The notes under the pieces are model-generated. The model did no database searches. It was not told the origin of the DNA and was given only the letters and a program-made list of their open reading frames with translations. The position numbers and the translations under genes were made by a program. This document shows positions 16,822 through 25,167 of a stretch of DNA of 42,006 bases, in pieces. Origin of the DNA: Candidatus Eisenbergiella merdipullorum. Lineage in GTDB: Bacteria > Bacillota > Clostridia > Lachnospirales > Lachnospiraceae. Location of the stretch: positions 1 through 42,006 of the forward strand of contig DWYY01000066.1 in NCBI GenBank assembly GCA_019118445.1, read 5' to 3'. Position 1 is the first letter of the stretch, and each line of letters opens with the position of its first letter.

Positions 16822-16846
16822 GGATTGCTTTCCAGACATGAGGATT
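16809..16846 (+). repeat. 18-base direct repeat at the 3' end of the SpoIIM-like gene
   Basis: TTTCCAGACATGAGGATT occurs at 16809-16826 and again at 16829-16846. The first copy carries the gene's TGA stop, so the tail of the gene has been duplicated in tandem with a 20-base period. Confidence 0.9.
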
Positions 16847-17025
16847 TCTGCACGATGCAAAAAAAGGCGGGACAGCTTAGGGAGAAAGCTGTTAAAAAAA
16901 TATTAAAATTCATTTTTTTTCTTTTGATTTCAGCTATTTAATGTTATACTACTATAAAGTTTTCATTTCGCAGCAAAGATTATCATGGCCATTCGGCCGC
17001 ACATCAGCAGAAAGGCAGTGGACAG

Positions 17026-18561
17026 TTGAAAGTATTTCAGTCAATTCTCATGGAAAAAGTAGTGGAAACAGGGAAAGCCGTGCTCCCTGTCATAGCGATC
17101 GTGCTGGTCCTGTGCTTCAGCGTTGCACCGATCTCACCGGGTATCCTGATGGCATTCCTGGTAGGCGCGGTTTTTTTGATGGTCGGAATGGTGCTGTTCT
17201 CGCTGGGGGTGGAAATGTCCATGACCCCTATGGGAGAGCGGGTAGGTACCTGCATGACAAAAACAAAAAAGCTGTGGGTTGTGATCCTGATGGGATTTGT
17301 GCTCGGGTTCATCATCACTGTTTCAGAGCCGGACCTGCAGGTGCTGGCGGAGCAGGTGCCTTCGGTTCCTAATATGATCCTGATCATCGCGGTCGCGGTT
17401 GGTGTGGGGATCTTCCTGGTGGTGGCGCTTTTGCGCATGCTTTTCGGAATCGCTCTGCCGCCATTGCTGGTGATCTTTTACGTGATCGTATTCGCCCTTG
17501 CTTTCTTTGTGCCGGATAATTTCCTTGCAGTAGCCTTTGATTCCGGCGGCGTTACAACGGGGCCGATGACGGTTCCCTTCATCATGGCGCTTGGCGTAGG
17601 TATTTCATCCATCCGAAATGACAGACATGCGTCGGACGACAGCTTCGGCCTTGTGGCGCTCTGCTCGATCGGTCCGATCCTCGCAGTCCTGATCCTGGGG
17701 CTGATCTATCATCCGGAAAGCTATGAGTACCTTCCCGACGCGATCCCGGAATTTTCTGATTCGGTGGAGCTTTTCCATTATTTCCTAGTGGAGCTCCCGG
17801 AGTATATTAAGGAAATGGCGGTTTCCCTTCTGCCGATCGTCCTGTTCTTCGGCCTGTTTCAGGTGATCTTCCGGCTGGTGCCCGGAAAAAGCCTGATCAA
17901 GATCGGAGTCGGCCTGGTTTATACATATGTGGGACTGGTGCTGTTTTTGACCGGTGTGAACGTCGGTTTTAGCCCGGCGGGAAACTATCTGGGACAGGTG
18001 CTCGCGGCACTGCCCTACCGCTGGATCATCGTTCCGATCGGCATGCTGATCGGATATTTCATCGTCCGTGCGGAGCCTGCTGTGTTCGTGCTCACGAAGC
18101 AGGTGGAGGAAATTACGGACGGGGCGATCTCGGCGTCGGCGATGGAACTAAGCCTTTCCATCGGTGTGTCGGCATCCCTTGGGCTTGCCATGATCCGGGT
18201 GCTGACGGGTCTGTCCATTTTTTGGTTCCTCATTCCCGGTTATTTCATTGCGATCGCTCTGTCGTTTTTTGTGCCCAAGATTTTTACCGCGATCGCTTTT
18301 GACTCCGGCGGTGTGGCTTCCGGCCCAATGACAGCGACGTTCCTTTTGCCTTTTGCGATGGGAGCATGTGCTGCGGTGGGCGGAAATATCATTACGGACG
18401 CGTTTGGCGTGGTGGCGATGGTAGCGATGACTCCGCTCATCACCATCCAGATCCTTGGCCTGGTATTCCGGCTGCGGGCGACCAGGGCAGAAAAGGAAGG
18501 GCAGGAAGCGTATGTATCTGCCTTTGAAGGCATGGGAGATATGGAGATCATTGAACTGTAG
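17026..18561 (+). CDS. DUF1538 double-domain membrane protein, probable cation transporter
   Basis: A 511-residue protein with about 12 hydrophobic segments and two homologous DUF1538 halves. The halves share motifs: VSEPDLQVLAEQVP against RAEPAVFVLTKQVEE, and AFDSGGVTTGPMTVPFIMALG against AFDSGGVASGPMTATFLLPFA. DSFGLVALCSIGPIL is matched by DAFGVVAMVAMTPLI. DUF1538 pairs were described as a two-component sodium(potassium)/proton antiporter (UmpAB) in Halomonas; here the two halves are in one chain. The conserved DSGG and SEPD sites could bind cations. Translation begins at TTG with a modest AAAGG. The next gene, 39 bases on, encodes a PII-type regulator, suggesting a controlled transporter. 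Confidence 0.85.
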   Translation: MKVFQSILMEKVVETGKAVLPVIAIVLVLCFSVAPISPGILMAFLVGAVFLMVGMVLFSLGVEMSMTPMGERVGTCMTKTKKLWVVILMGFVLGFIITVSEPDLQVLAEQVPSVPNMILIIAVAVGVGIFLVVALLRMLFGIALPPLLVIFYVIVFALAFFVPDNFLAVAFDSGGVTTGPMTVPFIMALGVGISSIRNDRHASDDSFGLVALCSIGPILAVLILGLIYHPESYEYLPDAIPEFSDSVELFHYFLVELPEYIKEMAVSLLPIVLFFGLFQVIFRLVPGKSLIKIGVGLVYTYVGLVLFLTGVNVGFSPAGNYLGQVLAALPYRWIIVPIGMLIGYFIVRAEPAVFVLTKQVEEITDGAISASAMELSLSIGVSASLGLAMIRVLTGLSIFWFLIPGYFIAIALSFFVPKIFTAIAFDSGGVASGPMTATFLLPFAMGACAAVGGNIITDAFGVVAMVAMTPLITIQILGLVFRLRATRAEKEGQEAYVSAFEGMGDMEIIEL

Positions 18562-18600
18562 GACAGGCGCTTACGTCGTGGCGCAGATAGGAGCGGATGT

Positions 18601-19287
18601 GTGAGCAGTGTATATTGTATGGTGACGATAACAGGAAGAAACCAGGGTGAGAAGTTCTCCTCCCTTTTTATGGCCGAACATCTCCCGGTGATGCTGTTGA
18701 TGCTTGGAAACGGGACGGCAAGCAATGAAATGTTGGATTATTTCGGCGTGGAGAGCAGAGAAAAGATTGTCATTTTTACCGTTGTAACTTTAGAATCCTG
18801 GCGGTCGGTAAAAGAGCAGATGGAGCGGAAGCTGAATATCGATGTTCCCGGAACGGCAATTTCCTTCATCATTCCGGTCAGCAGCGTGGGAGGCGGAAAG
18901 GCGCTGCGTTATTTCCTTGCCGGACAGGAATATGAAAAAGAGGAGGAATCAGAATTGAAGAATACGGAGTACGAGCTGCTCATTGTGATCTCCAACTACG
19001 GATATAATAATCTGGTGATGGAAGCGGCCAAAGGGGCCGGAGCGGGAGGAGGCACGGTGGTGCATGCCAGAGGGACCGGAATGGAAAAGGCGGAAAAGTT
19101 CCTCGGCGTAACGCTGGCTGAAGAAAAGGAACTGACCTTCATCGTGACGCGCACGGAGAAAAAGAATGATATCATGAAGGCCATCATGGAAAAGGCAGGC
19201 ATGGACAGCAAGGCGAAATCCATTCTTTTTTCCCTTCCTGTGACGGAAACGGCAGGTCTGAGGATCAGCGGGGACTGGAAGGGATAA
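18601..19287 (+). CDS. Tandem PII-like signalling protein
   Basis: A 228-residue cytoplasmic protein made of two PII-like (GlnB/CutA fold) domains. The C-terminal half (about 120-228) reads as a classic PII: YELLIVISNYGYNNLVMEAAKGAGAGGGTVVHARGTG, then a VTLAEEKELTFIVTRTEKKNDIMKAIM segment. The N-terminal half (about 1-110) has a weaker version (VYCMVTITGRNQGEKFSSLF; FTVVTLESWRSVKEQMERKL). PII proteins bind nucleotides or other effectors and gate transporters. Placement 39 bases behind the DUF1538 gene suggests it regulates that protein. The start GTG has TAGGAG seven bases ahead. The role in nitrogen control is not implied. Confidence 0.8.
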   Translation: MSSVYCMVTITGRNQGEKFSSLFMAEHLPVMLLMLGNGTASNEMLDYFGVESREKIVIFTVVTLESWRSVKEQMERKLNIDVPGTAISFIIPVSSVGGGKALRYFLAGQEYEKEEESELKNTEYELLIVISNYGYNNLVMEAAKGAGAGGGTVVHARGTGMEKAEKFLGVTLAEEKELTFIVTRTEKKNDIMKAIMEKAGMDSKAKSILFSLPVTETAGLRISGDWKG

Positions 19288-19295
19288 AAAAATAG

Positions 19296-19329
19296 CGGCC
19301 GCATCTGCAAAGGTAAGCAGGTGCGGCCG
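19296..19329. terminator. Bidirectional terminator between the PII-like gene and the DAHP synthase gene
   Basis: CGGCCGCATCTGC (19296-19308) pairs with GCAGGTGCGGCCG (19317-19329) through one G-T pair. On the minus strand it is followed by TATTTTTTT, an ideal T-run for ending the aro gene; the plus side has only TTT. Confidence 0.85.
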
Positions 19330-19394
19330 TTTGGCATGAGAAAAGAACGCAGGATGGCGCGGAAACCTGATGGGACAGAGATCACTCATATGAT

Positions 19395-20423
19395 TCACTC
19401 ATATTCCGCGATATCATAGATCAGCCGTTCGGAATCCTCCCAGGACAGGCAGGGATCGGTGATAGACTTCCCATATACGCCTCCGCCCACCTTCTGGTTT
19501 CCTTCTTCGATGTAGCTCTCTATCATGACGCCCTTTACAAGGGTGTGGATATCGGGGTTCAGCTTTCTGCTGTGCATGACCTCCTTGACGATGCGGATCT
19601 GCTGTTTGTGCTGCTTGTCCGAATTGCTGTGGTTAGCATCGATGATGCAGGCGTGATTTTTCAGCTCCCGTTCGTTGTACAGGGTCAGGAGCAGGTTCAG
19701 GTCCTCATAATGATAGTTGGGGATATTCCGGCCATGCTTATTGGTCGCTCCCCTCAGCACCGTATGAGCCAGATCATTTCCCGTTGTGTTGACCTCCCAG
19801 CCGCGGTAGATGAAGGAATGGGGATGCTGCGCGGCATAAACGGAATTGAGCATGACGGAAAAGTCGCCGCTGGTGGGATTTTTCATCCCCGCTGGGACGT
19901 CAAAACCGCTGGCTGCAAGACGGTGCTGCTGATCCTCCACGGAACGGGCGCCGATGGCGACATAGGAAAGGATGTCGGAAACATATCTCCAGTTTTCCGG
20001 GTACAGCATCTCGTCCGCGGAGGTGAGGCCGGATTCTTCCACCGTATGGATGTGCATCTTGCGCATGGCAATGAGGCCCTGGAGGAAGTCAGGCTTCTTT
20101 TCTGGATCCGGCTGGTGTATGAGTCCTTTATATCCATCCCCCGTGGTGCGGGGCTTGTTGGTGTAGACCCTTGGGATCAGGATCAGCCTGTCCTTCACTT
20201 TTTCATTGACACGCGCCAGTCTGGAAACATAGTCGCAGACCGCATCCTCGTTATCTGCCGAGCACGGGCCGATGATGACGAGGAATTTACTGCTCTTTCC
20301 GGTAAATACATCCCGTATCTCCTGGTCGCGCTCCGCCTTCAGGCGCATGATCCGTTCCGGGACAGGGTAATCTCTCCTGATTTCTTCCGGAGTAGGAAGC
20401 TTTCTGATAAATTCAAAACTCAT
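19395..20423 (-). CDS. 3-deoxy-7-phosphoheptulonate synthase (class I, AroF/G type)
   Basis: A 342-residue type I DAHP synthase, first enzyme of the shikimate pathway (phosphoenolpyruvate plus erythrose-4-phosphate). Key motifs: FLVIIGPCSADN (about residues 48-59), LIPRVYTNKPRTTGDGYKGL, the GARSVEDQQHRLAASG segment, PTSGDFSVMLNSVYAA, TTGNDLAHTVLRGA, IIDANHSNSDK and VKGVMIESYIEEGNQK. The KPRTT and DANHSNS motifs are the substrate-binding hallmarks. The ATG at 20423 follows GAGGAG. The frame stays open far upstream but there it is antisense to the flippase gene and not coding. Feedback regulation cannot be read from sequence alone. Confidence 0.95.
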   Translation of the reverse strand: MSFEFIRKLPTPEEIRRDYPVPERIMRLKAERDQEIRDVFTGKSSKFLVIIGPCSADNEDAVCDYVSRLARVNEKVKDRLILIPRVYTNKPRTTGDGYKGLIHQPDPEKKPDFLQGLIAMRKMHIHTVEESGLTSADEMLYPENWRYVSDILSYVAIGARSVEDQQHRLAASGFDVPAGMKNPTSGDFSVMLNSVYAAQHPHSFIYRGWEVNTTGNDLAHTVLRGATNKHGRNIPNYHYEDLNLLLTLYNERELKNHACIIDANHSNSDKQHKQQIRIVKEVMHSRKLNPDIHTLVKGVMIESYIEEGNQKVGGGVYGKSITDPCLSWEDSERLIYDIAEYE

Positions 20424-20559
20424 GATAAATATCTCCTCATCTGTAAAAATCATGCAGGGGGCGTCAGAAACGCCTTCCGTAAAAACTCTGAAAAAGCTGT
20501 TGTCCCTTGTATGGGCAGCCTTTGCGTGCAGACCGCCCTGTACAGGGAATGCGTTCATT

Positions 20560-20588
20560 ATTATAATATAGAAAAACCCGGGACGCAA
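20560..20588 (-). promoter_or_regulatory. Promoter of the DAHP synthase gene
   Basis: Read on the minus strand: TTGCGT (20588-20583), a 17-base spacer and TATAAT (20565-20560), giving a leader of about 130 bases. The leader contains a small GGCGT/ACGCC hairpin and a stretch reading SFFRVF, which may hint at attenuation, though no stop codon closes it as a leader peptide. Confidence 0.65.
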
Positions 20589-20626
20589 GCACCAGGCACG
20601 CTTTCCCCGGGAAGACACTGCGCGCG

Positions 20627-22078
20627 TTATCCGGGAAGGCAGTAGCGCCTGAGCGGGACGAGACTGAAAACGGCGGTGAGAAGCTGGCCCAGAAGCATTC
20701 CGGTAAGATAACCCTTTATGCCGTAAACGGGAATGGCCTGAAAGACAAAAAACAGACGCAGCAGCAGGCTGGACAGATTCAGGCCGAAGGTATAGCCGGT
20801 CTTTCCAAGACCGTGGAGGATGCTGGTGAGCGTGGTATTCAGATAGAGAAAAGGGCAGAGAAACCCAAGCATTACGATGAGCTGGCCGGCCAGCTCGCTG
20901 TCGAATAGCAGCGTGCCGATCCATTCTCCCGCGCACAAAAACAGAAAGCTGCACGCGCCTCCCAGGAGAAGGCAATAAAGGGTACATTTCCGCACGGTCC
21001 GGCCTATCATGTGATGGTTGGCTGCCGCGTCCGCTTCGGAGATGGCGGGCATGAGCAGGACGGAAATGGAGTTGGTGAGCGTTCCCGGGAAAAAAATCAG
21101 CGGAAGCGCCATTCCTGTCAGAACGCCGTATACGCTCAGCGATTCGCTCACAGAATAACCATATACCTGCAGTTTGGCGGGGATGCAGGCCGCTTCGATG
21201 GCCTGAAGGAGGTTGATGCACAGCCGGTTCAGGCATAAGGGAGCGGAAAAAGACAGCATCTGGACGGAAAGCGGAAAGATTTCCCTGAAAAGAGAAAGGA
21301 GCCGGCCGGAAAGAGAGACAAGCCCGCCGCGCCCGGCCGGGAAAAGGACGGAGGAATGGTCCCGGCGTGCCCCGGGGCCGGACGCCCTGGAAAAATGGAA
21401 ATAGGCGGCAATGAGGGAAAGAAGCATGGAAGCGATCTCTCCGATCACCATACCTGCCGCGGCCACAGAGATGGAAAGCTTTCTGCCGTTTGACAGGGCG
21501 GCCAGCGAGATCAGATAGACGCTCCCGATCCGGAAAAATTGTTCCATGAGCTGTGTGGCGGCCGGAACGGAGGCTTTTTTCAGGCCATAGAAATAGCCAT
21601 TGATGCAGGAGTGGACTGCGGAAAAGGGAAAGGAAAGGGCGGCGATGCGCAGCAAGGAAGCGCAGCGCGGCTCAAACAGAAGACGCGCCGCTATGAAATC
21701 CGCGCCAAGGAATACGCCCGCCGTGCACAGCAGGGAAGCGGGCAGGGAAAATAGCAGCCCTACTAGAAGAATTTCTGCGCAAGAACGTCTGCCGCGGATG
21801 GCTGCCCGTCCTGCTGCAAATTTGGAGACCGCATTCTGGAAACCGGCCGCGCTGAGGGAGAAAACGAGTGCCATGACTGGGCTGATGAGCTGGTAGATGC
21901 CGATATTTTCCTCCCCGAACAGGCGGGATAGAAAGATACGGTAAAAAAAACCGGCCAGGCGGCTTATCAGCCCCGTGACGGTGAGGATCAGGGTTCCGGC
22001 GATGAACGGATTTTTGATCTTTTTTAGCAGAGGGGAAGTGTATGGGGAAGAACAGCTCTTTTTTTTCGGATTCAGCAT
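20627..22078 (-). CDS. SpoVB-like polysaccharide/lipid flippase (MOP superfamily)
   Basis: A 483-residue protein with about 12-14 hydrophobic segments of the MATE/MurJ-type fold. It starts with a basic end, then FIAGTLILTVTGLISRLAGFFYRIFLSRLFGEENIGIYQL, the motif shared by SpoVB and YtgP/MurJ-type flippases, followed by FQNAVSKFAA and FSAVHSCINGYFYGLKKASVPA. SpoVB in Bacillus is needed for spore cortex formation, and relatives export undecaprenyl-linked precursors. Downstream of it (minus strand) lies the DAHP synthase gene, which has its own promoter. The first ATG has no strong ribosome binding site, so the true start could be a later near-cognate codon. Confidence 0.82.
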   Translation of the reverse strand: MLNPKKKSCSSPYTSPLLKKIKNPFIAGTLILTVTGLISRLAGFFYRIFLSRLFGEENIGIYQLISPVMALVFSLSAAGFQNAVSKFAAGRAAIRGRRSCAEILLVGLLFSLPASLLCTAGVFLGADFIAARLLFEPRCASLLRIAALSFPFSAVHSCINGYFYGLKKASVPAATQLMEQFFRIGSVYLISLAALSNGRKLSISVAAAGMVIGEIASMLLSLIAAYFHFSRASGPGARRDHSSVLFPAGRGGLVSLSGRLLSLFREIFPLSVQMLSFSAPLCLNRLCINLLQAIEAACIPAKLQVYGYSVSESLSVYGVLTGMALPLIFFPGTLTNSISVLLMPAISEADAAANHHMIGRTVRKCTLYCLLLGGACSFLFLCAGEWIGTLLFDSELAGQLIVMLGFLCPFLYLNTTLTSILHGLGKTGYTFGLNLSSLLLRLFFVFQAIPVYGIKGYLTGMLLGQLLTAVFSLVPLRRYCLPG

Positions 22079-22127
22079 GGATTTTACCGGAAAATGCTCT
22101 TTGAGTAAATATATGCCAATACGGCGG

Positions 22128-22156
22128 TTGACAGAACGCGGGGGCGATGGTATAGT
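22128..22156 (+). promoter_or_regulatory. Promoter of the nifS-nifU-mnmA cluster
   Basis: TTGACA (22128-22133), a 17-base spacer and TATAGT (22151-22156). A leader of about 95 bases follows with a perfect 10-pair hairpin (22196-22205 with 22216-22225). Confidence 0.82.
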
Positions 22157-22195
22157 AAGTCTTGTAAAACGAAGTGATTTACTAGGAATTAAACA

Positions 22196-22225
22196 GAACA
22201 GCTTCTGATCCGGAGGAAGCTGTTC
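22196..22225 (+). other. Leader hairpin upstream of the cysteine desulfurase
   Basis: GAACAGCTTC (22196-22205) pairs perfectly with GAAGCTGTTC (22216-22225) around a 10-base loop. It ends 32 bases before the start codon and has no T-run. It may be a regulatory or stability element. Confidence 0.75.
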
Positions 22226-22257
22226 CAGAAGAATAGAACAGGAAAAGGAGAAAACAG

Positions 22258-23439
22258 ATGAAAGAACGGATCTATCTGGATAATGCGGCGACGACGAGGA
22301 CGGCGCCTGAGGTGGTGGAAGCCATGCTTCCCTATTTCTCAGAATATTACGGCAATCCCAGCAGCATTTATTCTCTGGGAACGGAAAGCAAGAAGGCTGT
22401 CGGCGCGGTGAGGGAAACGATCGCGAAGAGCCTCGGCGCGGCGAACAATGAAATCTATTTCACCGCAGGAGGGACTGAGGCGGACAACTGGGCGATCAAG
22501 GCGACCGCCGAGGCCTATGCCCAGAAGGGAAAGCATATCATCACTTCCGCCATTGAGCACCATGCGGTGCTGCACACCTGTGAATATTTGGAAAAGAGAG
22601 GATTTGAGGTGACCTATGTCGGCGTGGATGAGAACGGCATCCTGAAGCTGGATGAGCTGGAGCGCGCGATCCGTCCGGATACTATCCTCATTTCCGTCAT
22701 GTTTGCCAATAATGAGATTGGCACGATCCAGCCGATCCGGGAGGTTGGAAGGATCGCGAAGGAGCACGGCGTCCTGTTCCATACGGATGCAGTGCAGGCC
22801 TATGGCCAGCTTCCCATTAACGTGGACGAATATCAGATTGATATGCTGAGCGCCAGCGCCCATAAGCTGAACGGACCTAAGGGAGTCGGCTTTCTGTATA
22901 TCCGTAAGGGGCTCAAAACCCGTTCCTTCATCCATGGAGGTGCTCAGGAGAGGAACCGGCGCGCGGGAACGGAAAATGTGCCAGGGATCGTCGGACTAGG
23001 CGCTGCGAGCGAGCGAGCCTTCGCCAGAATGGAAGAAAAGACGAAAAAGGAGATCGGGCTCAGGGATTATCTGATCCAAAGGATCGAAAAGAAAATTCCC
23101 TACTGCCGCCTGAACGGCGACCGTGTAAAACGCCTTCCCAACAACGTGAACTTCAGCTTTCAGTTTGTGGAAGGAGAATCCCTCCTCATCATGCTGGATA
23201 TGAAGGGGATCTGCGCCTCCAGCGGCTCTGCCTGCACGTCGGGCTCCCTTGACCCTTCCCATGTGCTCCTTGCGATCGGGCTTCCACATGAGATCGCCCA
23301 CGGCTCTCTCCGGCTTACCCTCAGTGAAGAAAACACGAAGGAAGAGCTGGATAAAACGGTAGAAGCGATCCGGGAGATCGTAGCGAGACTCAGGGATATG
23401 TCACCTTTGTATGAGGATTTTATAAAAAAACAGAAATAA
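22258..23439 (+). CDS. nifS: Cysteine desulfurase (NifS/IscS family)
   Basis: A 393-residue PLP enzyme that takes sulfur from cysteine and passes it on as a persulfide. It opens RIYLDNAATTRTAPEVVEAM; the PLP Lys is K203 in ASAHKLNGPKGVG; the catalytic Cys is C326 in ASSGSACTSGSLDPSHVL; RNRRAGTENVPGIVG is also present. The short NifS-like active-site loop and the adjacent scaffold gene show its job in Fe-S assembly. The nearby mnmA suggests sulfur donation to tRNA as well. GGAG stands at the proper distance from the ATG. Confidence 0.93.
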   Translation: MKERIYLDNAATTRTAPEVVEAMLPYFSEYYGNPSSIYSLGTESKKAVGAVRETIAKSLGAANNEIYFTAGGTEADNWAIKATAEAYAQKGKHIITSAIEHHAVLHTCEYLEKRGFEVTYVGVDENGILKLDELERAIRPDTILISVMFANNEIGTIQPIREVGRIAKEHGVLFHTDAVQAYGQLPINVDEYQIDMLSASAHKLNGPKGVGFLYIRKGLKTRSFIHGGAQERNRRAGTENVPGIVGLGAASERAFARMEEKTKKEIGLRDYLIQRIEKKIPYCRLNGDRVKRLPNNVNFSFQFVEGESLLIMLDMKGICASSGSACTSGSLDPSHVLLAIGLPHEIAHGSLRLTLSEENTKEELDKTVEAIREIVARLRDMSPLYEDFIKKQK

Positions 23440-23444
23440 AGAAC

Positions 23445-23475
23445 AAAATGCCGCCGATGGCGGCAGGAAAAGAGG
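23445..23475 (+). repeat. Hairpin-plus-ribosome-binding-site repeat, copy 1
   Basis: A 31-base unit (AAAATGCCGCCGATGGCGGC onward to AGG at 23475) containing a TGCCGCC/GGCGGCA hairpin and a GGAAAAGAGG ribosome-binding-like end. An identical copy is at 23532-23562. In this copy no gene follows. Confidence 0.9.
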
Positions 23476-23476
23476 C

Positions 23477-23524
23477 GGAGAAAGCCGCGTGCTTTCTCCT
23501 GGGAATTGGCCTCTGTCCAATTCC
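23477..23524 (+). other. Two perfect hairpins between nifS and nifU
   Basis: GGAGAAAGC (23477-23485) pairs with GCTTTCTCC (23491-23499). GGAATTGG (23502-23509) pairs with CCAATTCC (23517-23524). They lie between the two copies of the 31-base repeat, so the intergenic region holds four stems in about 120 bases. No function is known to me. Confidence 0.8.
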
Positions 23525-23531
23525 TTTGAAT

Positions 23532-23562
23532 AAAATGCCGCCGATGGCGGCAGGAAAAGAGG
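23532..23562 (+). repeat. Hairpin-plus-ribosome-binding-site repeat, copy 2
   Basis: This is identical to 23445-23475. This copy directly precedes the nifU start and its GGAAAAGAGG end, with the adjoining TAGG, provides the ribosome binding site. Confidence 0.9.
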
Positions 23563-23567
23563 TAGGA

Positions 23568-24011
23568 ATGTACAGCGAAAAGGTTATGGATCATTTTGAG
23601 CATCCCAGGAATGTGGGAGAAATAGAAAACGCCAGCGGCGTGGGAACGGTAGGAAATGCTAAATGCGGGGATATCATGAGGATCTTCCTGGATATCGATG
23701 ATGACGGGATCATCCGTGACGTGAAGTTTAAGACTTTCGGATGCGGAGCGGCCGTGGCGACCAGCAGCATGGCGACGGAGCTGGTGAAGGGAAAGACGGT
23801 GCAGGAGGCCATGAAGGTGACGAATAAGGCGGTGATGGAGGCGCTGGACGGCCTTCCGCCGGTGAAGGTGCACTGCTCCCTGCTGGCAGAGGAGGCGATC
23901 CATGCAGCTCTGTGGGATTATGCCCAGAAAAAGGGCATCGTGATCGAGGGCCTGGAGAAACCCAAATCCGACATCCACGAGGGAGAAGAGCAGGAAGAGG
24001 AAGAGTATTGA
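23568..24011 (+). CDS. nifU: NifU/IscU-type iron-sulfur cluster scaffold
   Basis: A 147-residue scaffold on which Fe-S clusters are built using sulfur from NifS. The three ligand cysteines are in GNAKCGDIM (about residue 35), KTFGCGAAVATSSM (about 61) and VHCSLLAEEAI (about 105). The start MYSEKVMDHFEHPRNVG is standard. A Glu-rich tail (GEEQEEEEY) ends the protein. A longer in-frame reading upstream would translate the hairpin repeats and is rejected. mnmA follows after two bases, so the three genes form one operon. Confidence 0.93.
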   Translation: MYSEKVMDHFEHPRNVGEIENASGVGTVGNAKCGDIMRIFLDIDDDGIIRDVKFKTFGCGAAVATSSMATELVKGKTVQEAMKVTNKAVMEALDGLPPVKVHCSLLAEEAIHAALWDYAQKKGIVIEGLEKPKSDIHEGEEQEEEEY

Positions 24012-24013
24012 TC

Positions 24014-25150
24014 ATGGGTAATATTGGTCCGAAAGTGATCGTGGGAATGTCCGGAGGGGTTGACTCTTCCGTAGCAGCCCTGCTGTTGAAGGAGCAGGGC
24101 TATGAGGTGATCGGCGTCACCATGCAGATTTGGCAGGATGAACGGGGAGAGGAGCAGGCAGCCTGCTCCTCCTTAGGGTCTGCAGACTGCCAGGGCAGGG
24201 ACAGTGGAAGTGAAGATACGGGCTGCTGCGGCCTGAGCGCGGTGGAGGACGCCAGAAGGGTGGCGGACCATCTGGGTATTCCCTATTATGTGATGAATTT
24301 TAAAAGGGAATTCCGGCAGCATGTGATGGACTATTTTGTGGAGGAATATCTGCATGGCAGGACTCCGAATCCCTGCATCGCCTGTAACCGGTATGTGAAG
24401 TGGGAGGCGCTGCTTCATAAGAGCCTTGCCATCGGTGCGGATTATATCGCTACCGGCCACTATGCCAGGATTGACCGGCTGGGAAATGGAAGGTTCTGTA
24501 TCCGAAATTCTGTGACTGCCGAAAAGGACCAGACCTATGCGCTCTACGCGCTGACCCAGGAGCAGCTGGCGCACACGCTGATGCCTGTTGGAGCGTATAC
24601 TAAGGATCAGATCCGGCAGATGGCACAGGATGCCGGTCTTCCCGTCGCCCACAAAAAGGACAGTCAGGAAATCTGTTTCATTCCGGACCATGACTATGCG
24701 GCTTTTATCGAACGGGAGCGGGGAGGACAGGTTCCCGGACCGGGCAATTTCGTTTCCGGATCGGGAGAAGTGCTGGGCCGTCATAAGGGGATCACCCATT
24801 ACACGGTGGGACAGCGCAAGGGCCTGAACCTGTCCATGGGCCATCCCGTATTCGTGACCTCCATCCGGCCGGAGACCAACGAGGTGGTGATCGGAGAGGC
24901 TCAGGATGTGTTTACGGATCACCTGACCTGCAGTGGATTGAATTTCATGGCAATCCCGGACCTGACAGAGCCTAGAAGGGCAATGGCGAAGATCCGCTAC
25001 GCCCACCGCGGCGCGGACTGCCTCATAGAGCGCATCGGTCCGGACCGCCTGCGCGTCACCTTCGATGAACCCGTCCGCGCGGTGACACCGGGACAGGCCG
25101 TGGTGTTCTACGACGGAGAATACGTGCTCGGCGGAGGGACGATCGAATGA
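24014..25150 (+). CDS. mnmA: tRNA-specific 2-thiouridylase MnmA
   Basis: A 378-residue enzyme that activates U34 of Lys, Glu and Gln tRNAs with ATP and replaces oxygen by sulfur. The PP-loop SGGVDSS is at residues 13-19, the catalytic cysteines are C121 (NPCIACNRYVKW) and C221 (SQEICFIPD), and TGHYARI, KDQTYALYAL and HYTVGQRKGL are present. An insert with three extra cysteines (GCCGLSAVEDARRVAD) precedes the first active-site region, a feature of clostridial MnmA. The sulfur probably comes from the NifS encoded upstream. The ribosome binding site lies in the end of nifU. Confidence 0.95.
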   Translation: MGNIGPKVIVGMSGGVDSSVAALLLKEQGYEVIGVTMQIWQDERGEEQAACSSLGSADCQGRDSGSEDTGCCGLSAVEDARRVADHLGIPYYVMNFKREFRQHVMDYFVEEYLHGRTPNPCIACNRYVKWEALLHKSLAIGADYIATGHYARIDRLGNGRFCIRNSVTAEKDQTYALYALTQEQLAHTLMPVGAYTKDQIRQMAQDAGLPVAHKKDSQEICFIPDHDYAAFIERERGGQVPGPGNFVSGSGEVLGRHKGITHYTVGQRKGLNLSMGHPVFVTSIRPETNEVVIGEAQDVFTDHLTCSGLNFMAIPDLTEPRRAMAKIRYAHRGADCLIERIGPDRLRVTFDEPVRAVTPGQAVVFYDGEYVLGGGTIE

Positions 25151-25167
25151 TCGATCCTGAAATAGCG

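Noticed and set aside
20424-21236. Long in-frame extension of the DAHP synthase gene upstream
   Set aside because: It is antisense/out of frame to the flippase gene, crosses a good promoter and lacks homology; the ATG at 20423 has a proper ribosome binding site.
23448-23567. Extended NifU start reading MPPMAAGKE twice
   Set aside because: This is translation of the duplicated hairpin repeat; the family starts at MYSEKV with its own ribosome binding site.
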